Of a stretch of DNA of 64,000 nt, positions 8,172-18,446 are shown piece after piece (the stretch's first letter is position 1; each line of letters begins with the position of its first letter). Under the pieces are notes generated by a model. The model saw nothing but the letters and a program-made list of their open reading frames with translations. It did no database searches and was not told the DNA's origin. Source of the DNA: Mesorhizobium sp. Root554 (lineage in GTDB: Bacteria > Pseudomonadota > Alphaproteobacteria > Rhizobiales > Rhizobiaceae); the NCBI RefSeq assembly GCF_001427025.1, contig NZ_LMGA01000001.1:2903715-2967714 (forward strand), read 5' to 3'. A program made the translations under genes and the position numbers.

Positions 8172-9164
8172 ATGAGCCAGTATGACGTGCTTTGCATTGG
8201 CAATGCCATTGTCGACATCATCGCCCAGTGCGAGGAAACGTTCCTGGCCGAAAACGGCATCATCAAGGGCGCCATGAACCTGATCGATACGGACCGCGCG
8301 GAGCTGCTCTACAGCCGCATGGGGCCGGCGATCGAAGCGTCCGGCGGCTCGGCCGGCAATACCGCCGCAGGCGTCGCCTCGTTCGGCGGCAGGGCGGCAT
8401 TCTTTGGCAAGGTCTCCAGCGACGCGCTGGGCGAAATCTATGCGCACGACATCCGCGCCCAGGGCGTCGCCTTCGATACCAGGCCGCTGGGCGGCACGCC
8501 GCCGACGGCACGCTCGATGATCTTCGTCACGCCCGACGGCGAACGCTCGATGAACACCTATCTCGGCGCCTGTGTCGAACTCGGGCCGGAGGACGTTGAG
8601 CCGGAAAAGGCGAGCGGCGCCAAGGTCACCTATTTCGAAGGCTATCTGTGGGATCCGCCGCGCGCCAAGGAAGCGATCCGCCAGACCGCCGCGCTGGCGC
8701 ATGGCGCCGGCCGGGAAGTTTCGATGACCCTGTCAGACTCTTTCTGCGTCGATCGCTACCGCGATGAATTCCTCGATTTGATGCGTTCGGGCACCGTCGA
8801 CATCGTCTTCGCCAACTCGCATGAGATCAAATCGCTTTACCAGACGGCGTCCTTTGACGAGGCGCTGGCCGCCATTCGCAGGGATTGCCGCATCGCCGCC
8901 GTCACCCGCTCCGAAAAGGGCTCTGTCATCGTGCGGGGCGATGAAACCCAGGTCATAGAGGCGACCAAAATCCGCGAACTGGTCGATACCACAGGCGCCG
9001 GCGATCTTTACGCCGCAGGTTTTCTCTACGGCTACACGACAGGCCGCAGCCTCAAGGATTGCGGCGATCTGGGCTCGCTGGCCGCCGGGCTGGTGATCCA
9101 GCAGATAGGCCCGCGCCCGCGCCAGAACCTGCGCCAGGAAGCCGAGCAGGCTGGACTTATCTGA
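8172..9164 (+). CDS. PfkB-family kinase, adenosine-kinase-like
   Basis: A 330-residue ribokinase-fold kinase. It has IGNAIVDIIAQ at the N-terminus, the GGSAGNTAAGVASFGG substrate motif at about residue 55 and DTTGAGDLYAAGF with the catalytic Asp near residue 280. Rhizobial proteins of this type are annotated as adenosine kinase (adenosine to AMP). The ATG at 8172 has GGAG at a six-base spacing; an upstream in-frame ATG at 8145 is less likely. It stands alone before the histidine phosphatase gene. The exact nucleoside or sugar substrate is inferred from family resemblance. Confidence 0.82.
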   Translation: MSQYDVLCIGNAIVDIIAQCEETFLAENGIIKGAMNLIDTDRAELLYSRMGPAIEASGGSAGNTAAGVASFGGRAAFFGKVSSDALGEIYAHDIRAQGVAFDTRPLGGTPPTARSMIFVTPDGERSMNTYLGACVELGPEDVEPEKASGAKVTYFEGYLWDPPRAKEAIRQTAALAHGAGREVSMTLSDSFCVDRYRDEFLDLMRSGTVDIVFANSHEIKSLYQTASFDEALAAIRRDCRIAAVTRSEKGSVIVRGDETQVIEATKIRELVDTTGAGDLYAAGFLYGYTTGRSLKDCGDLGSLAAGLVIQQIGPRPRQNLRQEAEQAGLI

Positions 9165-9248
9165 CAGGCGTATTGGCCACTGTCTGCAGCCTTTTCCAGC
9201 GGCTTGGCGCCGGGCTAGGATGCTGTGGGAACAGCTAGAGGAGTCCGC

Positions 9249-9833
9249 ATGGCAGGCAAATTCCCTGAAATCTACCTGGTTCGCCACGGCGAGACCGAAT
9301 GGAGCGCGACCGGCAAGCACACCGGCCGCAGCGACATTCCGCTGACCGCCGCCGGCGAGGATGCAGCCCGGGCGCTGGCCGAAAGGCTTCGGGCCCACGC
9401 ATTCTCGACGGTCTGGTCCAGCCCGTCCAGCCGCGCCTGGCAGACCTGCGTTCTATCCGGCTACGGCGGGAACGCGGTGAAGAAGGACGACCTGCAGGAA
9501 TGGGACTATGGCGATTATGAAGGCCTGACGACCAAGCAGATAACCGCCGAGCGGCCGGGCTGGAGCCTCTACAGCGATGGCTGCCCCGGCGGTGAAAGCG
9601 TGGCGGAGGCAGGCAAGCGCGCCAACCGCGTCGTTGCCGCGCTGAGGCGCCTGGAAGGCACGACGCTGATCTTTTCCTCTTCGCATTTCCTGCGCACGCT
9701 GGCGTCCTGCTGGCTTGGCCTTGGCCCCGAAGGCGGCCGGCACTTCGTGCTCGACACGGCCAGCGTCAGCATCCTTGGTTACGAGCATGACATGACCGAG
9801 CCGGTCATTCGCCGCTGGAACCAGCGCGGCTAG
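9249..9833 (+). CDS. Histidine phosphatase family protein (phosphoglycerate-mutase-like)
   Basis: A 194-residue protein starting at an ATG with AGAGGAG upstream. The catalytic RHGE is in YLVRHGETEW (about residues 9-18) and the second catalytic His is in SSSHFLRTL (about residue 145). The fold is that of histidine acid/cofactor-dependent mutase phosphatases. It is distinct from the true GpmA encoded at 40562, which has the longer mutase-specific sequence, so a phosphatase acting on a small phospho-metabolite is more likely than a glycolytic mutase. Substrate unknown. Confidence 0.82.
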   Translation: MAGKFPEIYLVRHGETEWSATGKHTGRSDIPLTAAGEDAARALAERLRAHAFSTVWSSPSSRAWQTCVLSGYGGNAVKKDDLQEWDYGDYEGLTTKQITAERPGWSLYSDGCPGGESVAEAGKRANRVVAALRRLEGTTLIFSSSHFLRTLASCWLGLGPEGGRHFVLDTASVSILGYEHDMTEPVIRRWNQRG

Positions 9834-9924
9834 TTCGGCAATGCGCCCGGCAGCACTTCTTGCGCGATAATCGTCAAATCAGACTTATAGACCAAGTTCG
9901 CGCCGCCTTTGGCCCTAGCAATAC

Positions 9925-9953
9925 TTGACCGAAAACGCTTTGGTGTGTCCTAA
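9925..9953 (+). promoter_or_regulatory. Candidate promoter of the SsuABC-like operon
   Basis: TTGACC (9925-9930), a 17-bp spacer and TCCTAA (9948-9953) precede the ATP-binding gene by about 50 bp. The -35 is good and the -10 weak. No TPP or other riboswitch was recognised in the leader. Confidence 0.35.
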
Positions 9954-9999
9954 CGACAGACGCGCCCGACGAGGCGCCGTCAGGGAGGAATGACGAAGG

Positions 10000-10815
10000 A
10001 TGACGGATCGGGTTCAGGCCGTTCGCCTGAAGCAAGTAAGCATCGCGTTCGATCTCAAGGATCGTGGCCGTTTCGAAGCCGTCGCGGCAACGGATCTGGC
10101 GGTGGGCGACGGCGAGTTCCTGTCGATCGTCGGTCCTACCGGTTGTGGCAAGTCGACCTTGCTCAATGCGGCCGCCGGGCTCTTGCAGCCGTCTACGGGT
10201 ACGGTCGAAATATTCGGCCAGGAATTGAAGGGCATCAACCGCCAGGCCGGCTACCTGTTCCAGCAGGATTCGCTCATGCCGTGGAAGACCGTGATCGAGA
10301 ACGTCGCCATCGGCCTGGAAATCGCCGGCACGAAGAGATCCGAAGCGAGACGGATGGGCATGGAGTGGCTGGAGCGCGTTGGCCTTGCCGCCTTTGCTGA
10401 TCGGTACCCGCAGATGCTCTCTGGCGGCCAGCGCAAGCGCGTCGGCCTTGCCCAGGTGCTGATCCGCAACCCCAGGCTTCTTCTGATGGACGAGCCGTTC
10501 GGCCCCCTCGATGCCCAGACGCGGCTGATCATGGGTGATCTGCTGTTGAAACTATGGTCGGAGAACCGCAAGGCGGTGATGTTCGTCACCCACGATCTTG
10601 ACGAAGCCATCGCGCTCTCCGACCGCGTCGTCATCATGTCCGCCGGTCCGCGCTCATCGATCATCGGCGACTTCCCCATTCCGCTGGAACGACCGCGCGC
10701 CGTCGCCGACATCAGGCACGATCCGCGGTTCAACCGGCTGCACAAGGAAATCTGGGACGCGCTGCGCCAGGAGGTCCTGAGGGCTTATGGGCAGACCGGG
10801 GAGGACAGCCGATGA
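10000..10815 (+). CDS. ABC importer ATP-binding protein (SsuB/TauB/ThiZ type)
   Basis: A 271-residue ATPase subunit of an importer for small organic solutes. Motifs in order: Walker A GPTGCGKST (about residues 46-54), Q-loop YLFQQD, signature LSGGQRKR, Walker B LLLMDEPFGPLD and the H-loop VTHDLDEA. GGGAGG lies 11 bases before the chosen ATG at 10000; an ATG at 9990 is in another frame. The stop overlaps the permease start by four bases. With the next two genes it forms a complete nitrate/sulfonate/taurine-type transporter. Confidence 0.93.
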   Translation: MTDRVQAVRLKQVSIAFDLKDRGRFEAVAATDLAVGDGEFLSIVGPTGCGKSTLLNAAAGLLQPSTGTVEIFGQELKGINRQAGYLFQQDSLMPWKTVIENVAIGLEIAGTKRSEARRMGMEWLERVGLAAFADRYPQMLSGGQRKRVGLAQVLIRNPRLLLMDEPFGPLDAQTRLIMGDLLLKLWSENRKAVMFVTHDLDEAIALSDRVVIMSAGPRSSIIGDFPIPLERPRAVADIRHDPRFNRLHKEIWDALRQEVLRAYGQTGEDSR

Positions 10816-11582
10816 AAAAGGCGGTGCTTCTTTGCCTGCAGGTTCTTGTCGCGGTGGTTATCATCGCGGTCTGGCAGCTTGCCTCGACCACCACACTGTT
10901 CGGCAACCCCAAGACCATCGAGTTCTTCTTCGCCGATCCGTTCAGCGTCATGAAGCGCATCGTCCAGTGGTTCGTCGATGGCTCGATCTGGTACCATCTC
11001 GGCATCACCCTGTCGGAATCGCTGCTCGCCTTCGTGCTCGGCTCGCTGGGCGGTGTCTTTTTCGGCTTCTGGTTCGCACGGCGGCCGCTGCTGGCGGCGG
11101 TGTTCGATCCCTACGTCAAGGCGGCCAACGCGCTGCCGCGCGTCGTGCTGGCGCCGATCTTCGCGCTCTGGTTCGGCCTCGGCATCTGGTCGAAAGTCGC
11201 GCTCGGCATCACGCTGGTGTTCTTCATCGTCTTCTTCAACGTCTATCAGGGCGTCAAGGAAGTCAGCCGGCCGGTGCTCGACAATGCCCGCATGCTCGGC
11301 ATGAGCGAGCGCCAGCTGCTGCGCCATGTCTATGTCCCCTCGGCGCTCTCCTGGATGTTCTCCAGCCTGCACACTTCGGTCGGTTTCGCCGTGGTCGGCG
11401 CGGTTGTCGGGGAATATCTCGGCTCGGCAGCGGGCCTCGGCTATCTCATCCAGCAGGCTGAAGGCGTCTTCGATGTCGTCGGCGTCTTTGCCGGCATGTT
11501 CGTGCTGATGGCCTTCGTGCTGATCGTCGACTGGCTGGTGACGCTGGTCGAACAACGCCTGCTGGCTTGGCGGGCGCAATAA
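10812..11582 (+). CDS. ABC importer permease (SsuC/TauC type)
   Basis: A 256-residue inner-membrane protein with about six hydrophobic helices and the EAA-type coupling loop at RMLGMSERQLLRHVYVPSAL (about residues 160-180), which docks onto the ATPase encoded just upstream. It overlaps that gene by ATGA and is followed after 26 bp by the binding-protein gene. It is a BPD_transp_1 protein of the taurine/sulfonate/nitrate/HMP branch. Confidence 0.92.
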   Translation: MKKAVLLCLQVLVAVVIIAVWQLASTTTLFGNPKTIEFFFADPFSVMKRIVQWFVDGSIWYHLGITLSESLLAFVLGSLGGVFFGFWFARRPLLAAVFDPYVKAANALPRVVLAPIFALWFGLGIWSKVALGITLVFFIVFFNVYQGVKEVSRPVLDNARMLGMSERQLLRHVYVPSALSWMFSSLHTSVGFAVVGAVVGEYLGSAAGLGYLIQQAEGVFDVVGVFAGMFVLMAFVLIVDWLVTLVEQRLLAWRAQ

Positions 11583-11608
11583 TTCAAACTGGAAAGTGGA
11601 GGAAACAC

Positions 11609-12637
11609 ATGAAACGCAGAACATTCCTGATCGGCAGCGCCGGTCTGGCCGTCGGGGCCTCGGCCGGACTGATGCCGAGCTTCGCGCAGGACGCCAAGCC
11701 GGAGAAAACCACGCTGACGCTCGGCGTCGGCGGCAAGCCGCTGCTCTACTACCTGCCGCTGACGATCGCCGAGCGCAAGGGCTTCTTCAAGGAGGAAGGG
11801 CTGGACGTGACGATCAACGATTTCGCCGGCGGCTCCAAGTCGCTGCAGGCGCTGGTCGGCGGTTCCGTGGACGTCGTCACCGGAGCCTACGAGCATACGA
11901 TCCGCATGCAGGACAAGGGCCAGGACATCACCGCGGTCTGCGATCTCGGCCGGTTCCCCGGCATCGTCATCGCGGTGCGCAAGAACCTCGAAGGCGAGGT
12001 AAAATCCGTCGCTGACCTGAAGGGCCGCAAGATCGGGGTCACCGCTCCCGGCTCGTCGACAGCCCTGATGCTGCAATATGCGCTGCTGAAAAACGGCCTC
12101 AAGGCTGAGGACGCCTCGATCATCGGCATTGGCGGCGGCGCCGGTGCCGTAGCCGCGATGAAGAGCGGTGAAATCGACGGCATCTCCAACCTTGATCCGG
12201 TGATCGCGCAGCTCGAATTCGAGGGCGACATCAAGGTGCTGCTCGACACCCGCACCGAGGCCGGCACGCGCGAACTGTTCGGCGGCCCGAACCCTGCCGC
12301 GACGGTCTATCTCAAGCGCGAGTTCGCCGAGGCCAATCCTGTGACGACGCAGCGCCTGGTCAATGCGTTCATGAAATCGCTGAAATGGATCGGCCAGGCC
12401 AGCCCTGCCGATATCGCCGATACGGTGCCGCAGGAATATCTGCTCGGCAACCGTGACCTCTATATGCAAGCGGTCAAGAACTCGAAGGAGATGTATTCTC
12501 CGGACGGGATGGTGACCAAGGAAGGCTATGATTCGATGATGGGCGTTTTGAAAACGCTCGATCCCGATCTGGCCAATGCCGACGTCGCCTACGAAAAGAC
12601 TTTCGATCCGAAATTCGTTCAGGCCGCCAAGACCTGA
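11609..12637 (+). CDS. ABC importer substrate-binding protein, NMT1/SsuA-like
   Basis: A 342-residue periplasmic binding protein. The first 28 residues form a signal peptide ending near FAQDA, with a KRRTFL element that suggests possible Tat export. The mature part shows the NMT1/THI5-like fold: YYLPLTIAERKGFFKEEGLDV, GSKSLQALVGGSVDVV and DLKGRKIGVTAPGSST. GTGGAGG precedes the ATG. The ligand may be a sulfonate, taurine, nitrate or pyrimidine precursor; nothing nearby (no ssuD, tauD, thi or nitrate gene) decides it. The operon ends in a strong terminator at 12648. Confidence 0.9.
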   Translation: MKRRTFLIGSAGLAVGASAGLMPSFAQDAKPEKTTLTLGVGGKPLLYYLPLTIAERKGFFKEEGLDVTINDFAGGSKSLQALVGGSVDVVTGAYEHTIRMQDKGQDITAVCDLGRFPGIVIAVRKNLEGEVKSVADLKGRKIGVTAPGSSTALMLQYALLKNGLKAEDASIIGIGGGAGAVAAMKSGEIDGISNLDPVIAQLEFEGDIKVLLDTRTEAGTRELFGGPNPAATVYLKREFAEANPVTTQRLVNAFMKSLKWIGQASPADIADTVPQEYLLGNRDLYMQAVKNSKEMYSPDGMVTKEGYDSMMGVLKTLDPDLANADVAYEKTFDPKFVQAAKT

Positions 12638-12647
12638 TCGGCAAAAA

Positions 12648-12675
12648 AGAAGGGCCGTTTGGCGGCCCTTCTTTT
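12648..12675. terminator. Bidirectional rho-independent terminator
   Basis: A nine-base-pair stem GAAGGGCCG/CGGCCCTTC (12649-12657 with 12663-12671) is followed by TTTT on the plus strand and preceded by a run of A (T on the minus strand). It sits between the convergent ABC operon and maeB and can serve both. Confidence 0.88.
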
Positions 12676-12696
12676 CCTTGCCGGGTTACAGGGAGA

Positions 12697-14982
12697 TCAC
12701 GTCCCTGCGGAAAATGCCGCCATTGCCGCCATGTTGACGATGTCAGAGTCCTTGGCGTTCAGGCTGACGATCTGCACTGGCTTGTTCAGGCCGACCAGCA
12801 GCGGGCCGATGACGGTCGAGCCGCCGAGTTCCTGCAGCATCTTCGTCGAGATCGAGGCCGAGTGAAACGCCGGCATGACCAGCACGTTCGCCGGGCCTGA
12901 GAGACGGATGAACGGGTACTGGCCCATGGCGCGCGCATTGAGCGCAACGTCGGCTGCCATTTCGCCGTCATACTCGAAATCGACGCGCCGCTTGTCGAGA
13001 ATGCGGACGGCCTCCTGGATCCGCTCGGAACGTTCGCCATGCGGATGGCCGAAGGTGGAATAGGCGAGCATGGCCAGACGCGGCTCGTAACCCATGCGGC
13101 GGGCAAAGCCGGCCGCTTCCTCGGCGATATCGGCGATCTGCTCTGCATTCGGCATATCGTGTACAGCCGTGTCAGCGACGATGACGGTGCGGCCGCGCGC
13201 CAGCACGATCGAGACGCCGATGACGCGGTGCCCCGGCTTGGCGTCGATGACGCGGCGGATGTCGTCAAGCGCCGTCGAATAATTGCGCGTCACACCGGTG
13301 ACGATGCCGTCGGCGTCGCCCAAGGCCACCATGCAAGCGGCGAAGTGGTTGCGGTCGTTGTTGATGAGGCGCTGGCAATCGCGGAACAGGAATCCTTTTC
13401 GCTGCATCCGCTCATAGAGATAGTCGGCATAGATGGCGTTCTTGCGCGACAGCCGGGCGTTGATGATCTCGAGCCCGGGCTTGTTCAGATCGACGCCGGC
13501 ATTGCGGGCGTTTTCCTTGATGACGTCGTCGCGGCCCAAAAGAATGGCGGTGCCCAGCCGCTGGTTGACGTAGGCGACCGCCGCGCGCATCACTTGGTCC
13601 TCCTCGCCCTCGGCAAAAACGATACGCTTCGGCTGCCGCCGCACGCGGTCGTAGATGCGCTGCAGGGTAGAGGCGATAGGGTCGCGCCGGGCCGACAGTT
13701 CGTTGGCGTATTTGTCGAGATCGAGGATCGGCTTCCCCGCGACACCGGACTCCATGGCCGCCTTCGCCACGGCCACCGGAATGGCCGAGATCAATCTCGG
13801 GTCGAAAGGGACGGGGATGATATAGTTGGGGCCGTATTTCGGCCGGTTGCCCTGATAGGCTGCCGCGACATCGTCTGGCACATCCTGCCGCGCCAGATCA
13901 GCAAGCGCGCGGGCGGCCGCGATCTTCATATCGTCATTGATGGTGGTCGCGCGCACATCCAGCGCCCCTCTGAAAATATAGGGGAAGCCCAGCACGTTGT
14001 TGACCTGGTTCGGATAATCCGAGCGGCCCGTCGCCATGATCGCGTCGGTGCGGATTTCGGCGGCTTCCTCCGGTGTGATTTCCGGGTCCGGATTGGCCAT
14101 GGCGAAGATGATCGGGTTCTTGGCCATCGACTGCACCATCGCCGGCGTCAGCGCGCCCTTGGCGGACAGGCCGAGGAACACATCGGCGCCATCCAGCGCG
14201 TCAGCCAGCGAGCGTGCTTCTGTCTTCACCGCATGGGCCGATTTCCACTGGTTCATGCCTTCGGTGCGGCCCTGGTAGACGACGCCCTTGGTGTCGCACA
14301 GGATGACGTTTTCCGGCGCGAATCCCATCGCCTTGATCAGCTCGATGCAAGCGATGCCCGCCGCTCCCGCGCCGTTGCAGACGAGCTTCGTCGTCTTCAT
14401 GTCACGGCCGGTCAGGTCGAGCGCGTTGATCAGGCCGGCGGCCGAGATGATGGCGGTGCCGTGCTGATCGTCGTGGAAAACCGGTATATCCATCAATTCG
14501 CGCAGGCGCTGCTCGATGATGAAGCATTCCGGCGCCTTGATGTCTTCCAGATTGATGCCGCCGAAGGACGGTCCGAGGTAGCGCACGCAATTGATGAACT
14601 CGTCAGCATCCTCGGTGTCGACTTCGAGGTCGATGGAATCGACATCAGCGAAACGCTTGAACAGGACCGCCTTGCCCTCCATCACCGGCTTGGAAGCGAG
14701 CGCACCGAGATTGCCGAGGCCAAGAATGGCGGTACCATTGGAGATGACGGCCACCATGTTGCCGCGCGTTGTGTAGTCGAAGGCACGCGATGGATCGTCC
14801 GCGATCGCCTTGACCGGAACGGCGACGCCGGGAGAGTAGGCAAGGCTGAGGTCGCGCTGCGTCGCCATCGGCTTGGTCGGGCTAATCTCAAGCTTGCCTG
14901 GCCGGCCCATGGCGTGGAATTCCAGCGCCTCCTGTTCACTCACAGACGGCGTCTGACCGTTGGACTTGTCGTTTCTTGCCAT
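12697..14982 (-). CDS. maeB: NADP-dependent malic enzyme with C-terminal phosphotransacetylase-like domain
   Basis: A 761-residue hybrid malic enzyme that decarboxylates malate to pyruvate with NADP+ reduction. Residues about 1-430 form the malic enzyme: [11 protein letters not shown] near the N-terminus, [11 protein letters not shown] for the active site and [13 protein letters not shown] for the dinucleotide fold. The remainder resembles phosphate acetyltransferase ([13 protein letters not shown], then [16 protein letters not shown]), a fusion known for proteobacterial MaeB proteins, where this part is regulatory rather than catalytic. Monocistronic; divergent from mutS; shares the terminator at 12648. 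In rhizobia the NADP form (Tme) and NAD form (Dme) are hard to separate by sequence alone. Confidence 0.93.
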   Translation of the reverse strand: MARNDKSNGQTPSVSEQEALEFHAMGRPGKLEISPTKPMATQRDLSLAYSPGVAVPVKAIADDPSRAFDYTTRGNMVAVISNGTAILGLGNLGALASKPVMEGKAVLFKRFADVDSIDLEVDTEDADEFINCVRYLGPSFGGINLEDIKAPECFIIEQRLRELMDIPVFHDDQHGTAIISAAGLINALDLTGRDMKTTKLVCNGAGAAGIACIELIKAMGFAPENVILCDTKGVVYQGRTEGMNQWKSAHAVKTEARSLADALDGADVFLGLSAKGALTPAMVQSMAKNPIIFAMANPDPEITPEEAAEIRTDAIMATGRSDYPNQVNNVLGFPYIFRGALDVRATTINDDMKIAAARALADLARQDVPDDVAAAYQGNRPKYGPNYIIPVPFDPRLISAIPVAVAKAAMESGVAGKPILDLDKYANELSARRDPIASTLQRIYDRVRRQPKRIVFAEGEEDQVMRAAVAYVNQRLGTAILLGRDDVIKENARNAGVDLNKPGLEIINARLSRKNAIYADYLYERMQRKGFLFRDCQRLINNDRNHFAACMVALGDADGIVTGVTRNYSTALDDIRRVIDAKPGHRVIGVSIVLARGRTVIVADTAVHDMPNAEQIADIAEEAAGFARRMGYEPRLAMLAYSTFGHPHGERSERIQEAVRILDKRRVDFEYDGEMAADVALNARAMGQYPFIRLSGPANVLVMPAFHSASISTKMLQELGGSTVIGPLLVGLNKPVQIVSLNAKDSDIVNMAAMAAFSAGT

Positions 14983-15153
14983 TTTAAGAGATTTCCTTCC
15001 CGGGGGTGCCGCGCCATTTGATCCGGCTGCGTGCTTTCTTCTGTGGAGTGTGATCGATTAAGGCTACACATCGAAACTGTAAACCGCCAAGCAGCAGAAG
15101 ATTGTTTTTGTGCAGAGCTCGATTGGGATGTCAGGCAGAAAAAACAGAGGGAC

Positions 15154-15200
15154 TTGCGCACCCTCCTCCTCGCCGGGGAGGGCGCCCGAGCCTGGCGCAA
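15154..15200. repeat. Nested palindromic element upstream of mutS
   Basis: An outer inverted repeat TTGCGC (15154-15159) / GCGCAA (15195-15200) encloses an inner one, CCCTCC (15161-15166) / GGAGGG (15177-15182). The inner part resembles the repeat seen inside hrpB at 35573, suggesting the same family of short mobile palindromes. It lies just before the GTG start of mutS and could fold in the mRNA leader. Confidence 0.5.
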
Positions 15201-15216
15201 TGAAGCGGGAATCCCT

Positions 15217-17946
15217 GTGAACGACGAGACGCCGATCCGGACAGGAATCGCGGTGCCGGCTTCGGCTGCCGCCGGCACCGTCACGCCGATGATGGAGCAG
15301 TTCATCGAGATCAAGGCGGCGAACCCGGATTCGCTGCTGTTCTACCGCATGGGTGATTTCTACGAACTTTTCTTCGACGATGCCGAGAAGGCGAGCGCGG
15401 CGCTGGGCATCGTATTGACCAAGCGTGGCAAGCATCAGGGCGCCGATATCCCGATGTGCGGCGTGCCGGTCCATGCCGCCGACGACTATCTCCAGAAGCT
15501 GATTGCACGGGGCTTCCGTGTCGCCGTCTGCGAGCAGATCGAGGATCCGTCCGAAGCGCGCAAGCGCGGTTCCAAATCGGTCGTGCGCCGCGATGTCATC
15601 CGGCTGGTGACGCCGGGCACGATCACCGAGGAAAAGCTGCTCGCGCCTTCGGAATCCAGCTTCCTTATGGCGCTTGGCCGGGTCAAAGGCGCCAGTGGTG
15701 GCATTGGCGGCCTGGCCCTTGCCTGGATCGACATCTCGACCGGTGCGTTCCGGGTTGCCGAAACCACCGATGAACGGCTCCTGGCGGACATCTGCCGGGT
15801 CGATCCGCGCGAACTGATCGTGGCCGATGCCGTCTTCTACGATCCCGGGTTGAAGCCGGTCTTCGATCTGCTCGGCCGCGTCGCCAATCCGCAGCCGGCC
15901 AGCCTGTTCGATTCTGCTTCGGCAGCGGGCCGCATCGCGCGTTTCTTCGACGTGGCGACGCCGGATAGTTTCGGCGCCTTCTCCCGCGCCGAGCTCTCGG
16001 CGATATCGGGTATCATCGCCTATGTCGAAAAGACGCAGAAGGCGGAGCGGCCGCCTCTGTCGAGGCCGGAACGCGAAGAAAGCGGCTCGACCCTGTTTAT
16101 CGACCCGGCGACCCGCGCCAATCTGGAACTGCTGCGTACATTGTCGGGCAGCCGCGACGGCTCGCTGTTCAAGGCCATAGACCGCACCGTCACCGGCGGC
16201 GGCGCGCGCCTGCTGGCCGACCGGCTGATGGCGCCGCTGACCGATCCGGACAGGATCGCCGCGCGACTGGATTCAGTTTCCTTCTTCCGCGCCGAACCGC
16301 GCTTGTGCGAAGCGGTGCGGCAGGCTCTGAAAGGCGTCGCCGACATGCCGCGCGCTCTGTCCAGGCTGGCGCTCCACCGCGGCGGCCCACGCGACCTCGG
16401 GGCCTTGCGAGCCGGATGCGAGGCCGCCGCGCAGCTTTCCGCCATCTTCGCCAAAGCCGAACCGCCCGTCGAGTTGCAGCGGGCGCTGGAAGCGATCGCG
16501 GCATTGCCGCGGCCGCTGGTCGAGCATCTCGCTCGCGCGCTGTCGGACGAACTGCCGCTGCTGAAGCGAGACGGCGGTTTCGTGCGCGCCGGCTACGACT
16601 ACGAGCTCGATGAGATGCGGGCGCTGCGCGACGAGTCGCGAAAAGTCATTGCCGCCATGGAGCGCGAGCTGATCGAGGAGACCGGCATAAGGTCGCTCAA
16701 GATCCGCCACAACAATGTGCTCGGCTATTATATCGAGGTGACCGCCAACCACCATTCGGTGCTGGCGGGATCGGATGGCGCCAAGGCCCGGTTCATCCAT
16801 CGCCAGACCATGGCCAACGCCATGCGCTTCACCACGACGGAACTGGCCGGGCTGGAAACCAGGATCGCCAACGCGGCGGATCGGGCGCTGACCATCGAAC
16901 TGACCGCCTTCGAGCGGCTGTGCGCCGAAGCGGTAGCGGATGCTGCCAAAATCCGCTCCTCCGCCGAGGCGCTGGCAGTCCTCGATGTTTCGGCGGCGCT
17001 TGCGCTGTTGTCGGAAAGCGAGAACTGGTGCCGGCCCGCGGTGGATTCAAGCCTGGCCTTCGAAGTGGCTGGCGGCCGGCATCCGGTGGTCGAACAGGCG
17101 CTCCGGCGATCGGGCGAGGGGCCGTTCGTCGCCAATGATTGCGATCTGTCGCCGGAAGGCGACGGGCCGCATGGAGCGATCTGGTTGCTCACCGGCCCGA
17201 ACATGGGCGGCAAGTCCACCTTCCTGCGCCAGAACGCGCTGATCGCGGTCCTGGCGCAGATGGGCTCCTTCGTTCCGGCGCGGAGCGCCCATATCGGCGT
17301 CGTCGACCGGCTGTTCTCGCGCGTCGGCGCATCGGACGATCTGGCGCGCGGTCGCTCGACCTTCATGGTAGAAATGGTCGAGACCGCCGCCATCCTCAAC
17401 CAGGCCGGCGAGCGGGCGCTGGTTATTCTCGATGAGATCGGCCGCGGCACCGCGACGTTCGACGGTCTCTCTATCGCTTGGGCGGCGGTGGAGTATCTGC
17501 ATGAGCAGAACCGCTGCCGCGCCATCTTCGCTACCCATTTCCACGAGATGACGGCGCTTTCCGGCAAGTTGCCCCGCCTGCACAACGTCACCATGCGGGT
17601 GAAGGAGTGGGAAGGCGACGTCGTCTTCCTGCACGAGGTTGGCAAGGGCGCCGCCGACCGCTCCTATGGCGTGCAGGTGGCGCGGCTCGCGGGCCTGCCC
17701 GAGGCCGTGGTGGCGCGCGCCCGAGAAGTGCTGCAGCAATTGGAAGCCGGCGAAGTGTCCGGCAAGACAGACCGGCTCATCGACGATCTGCCACTGTTCT
17801 CGGCTGTGCTGAAGCGTGAAGCGCCCGCGCCGAAGACAGCCGAAATCGTTGGCGAAGCGCTGGGCAACATGAATCCAGACGAGATGACGCCAAGAGAAGC
17901 GCTGGAAGCGCTCTACCGGCTGAAGGGGCTGACCCAAAAACCGTAG
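15217..17946 (+). CDS. mutS: DNA mismatch repair protein MutS
   Basis: A 909-residue mismatch-recognition ATPase. The mismatch-binding Phe-x-Glu is in GDFYELF (F48, E50); the C-terminal ATPase has Walker [10 protein letters not shown] (about residue 660), Walker [11 protein letters not shown] and THFHEM. The frame is open from 15031, but the extra 62 residues have no MutS character and run through a palindromic repeat; I place the start at the GTG 15217, preceded by GCGGGA, so that the conserved [12 protein letters not shown] begins near residue 23. Monocistronic and divergent from maeB. Confidence 0.96.
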   Translation: MNDETPIRTGIAVPASAAAGTVTPMMEQFIEIKAANPDSLLFYRMGDFYELFFDDAEKASAALGIVLTKRGKHQGADIPMCGVPVHAADDYLQKLIARGFRVAVCEQIEDPSEARKRGSKSVVRRDVIRLVTPGTITEEKLLAPSESSFLMALGRVKGASGGIGGLALAWIDISTGAFRVAETTDERLLADICRVDPRELIVADAVFYDPGLKPVFDLLGRVANPQPASLFDSASAAGRIARFFDVATPDSFGAFSRAELSAISGIIAYVEKTQKAERPPLSRPEREESGSTLFIDPATRANLELLRTLSGSRDGSLFKAIDRTVTGGGARLLADRLMAPLTDPDRIAARLDSVSFFRAEPRLCEAVRQALKGVADMPRALSRLALHRGGPRDLGALRAGCEAAAQLSAIFAKAEPPVELQRALEAIAALPRPLVEHLARALSDELPLLKRDGGFVRAGYDYELDEMRALRDESRKVIAAMERELIEETGIRSLKIRHNNVLGYYIEVTANHHSVLAGSDGAKARFIHRQTMANAMRFTTTELAGLETRIANAADRALTIELTAFERLCAEAVADAAKIRSSAEALAVLDVSAALALLSESENWCRPAVDSSLAFEVAGGRHPVVEQALRRSGEGPFVANDCDLSPEGDGPHGAIWLLTGPNMGGKSTFLRQNALIAVLAQMGSFVPARSAHIGVVDRLFSRVGASDDLARGRSTFMVEMVETAAILNQAGERALVILDEIGRGTATFDGLSIAWAAVEYLHEQNRCRAIFATHFHEMTALSGKLPRLHNVTMRVKEWEGDVVFLHEVGKGAADRSYGVQVARLAGLPEAVVARAREVLQQLEAGEVSGKTDRLIDDLPLFSAVLKREAPAPKTAEIVGEALGNMNPDEMTPREALEALYRLKGLTQKP

Positions 17947-18333
17947 CTATTCCGGCACGTACTGGGCTTCGCCATTGCCGAACGACCAATCGATAAGCTC
18001 GTTCTCGGTCAGCACGATCATGATGTCCTCTTTACGAAGGCCTGCGCGCGTAACGAGGTTGTCGGCGAGAGCCCGGTAGAGCGCCCGCTTCTTTGCAACT
18101 GTGCGGCCCGAACGCATGGTGATCTGGATGATCACCGCATCTTCGCTGCGCTCGATATCCATGTAGGTCGGGTCGATCACCAGCCTGCCTGCGGCATGTT
18201 CGGTGATGACCTGAAACCGGTCCGCCTGCGGGATGTCGATGGTGGCGACCATCGCATCATGCACGCCTTCGGATACGCTTTTGGCGAAGGCCTCACCTTT
18301 GCCCGCGGGAACGGAAATCCGAACGAGAGGCAT
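17947..18333 (-). CDS. Tautomerase-family protein
   Basis: A 128-residue protein beginning MPLVRISVPAGK, so that after Met removal Pro2 is the N-terminal catalytic base of the 4-oxalocrotonate tautomerase superfamily. The length (two beta-alpha-beta units) and the IDWSFGNGEAQY tail fit the YusQ-like single-chain group. The frame is open upstream to 18474, but only the start at 18333 gives the N-terminal proline, and AAGGAA lies just upstream. It abuts mutS (convergent) and lies 113 bp downstream of the DUF305 gene on the same strand, so co-transcription with the copper genes is possible. Substrate unknown. Confidence 0.78.
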   Translation of the reverse strand: MPLVRISVPAGKGEAFAKSVSEGVHDAMVATIDIPQADRFQVITEHAAGRLVIDPTYMDIERSEDAVIIQITMRSGRTVAKKRALYRALADNLVTRAGLRKEDIMIVLTENELIDWSFGNGEAQYVPE

Positions 18334-18446
18334 CTGCGCGTTCCTTCCAAAAGGGGAAATCCTACGCTTGGATAGATCGGTGCAGCAACGTCGATTGCTG
18401 AGAGGCCAGAAGGGCCGGACAGTCGGTCCAGCCCGAGTTCTTGCGC

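Noticed and set aside
9834-9999. Riboswitch before the SsuABC-like operon
   Set aside because: I looked for TPP- or other conserved core sequences because the binding protein is NMT1/THI5-like, and found none; only a promoter-like pair is present.
13039-15021. 660-codon frame opposite maeB
   Set aside because: Malic enzyme and phosphotransacetylase motifs are on the minus strand; the plus-strand frame is a compositional shadow.
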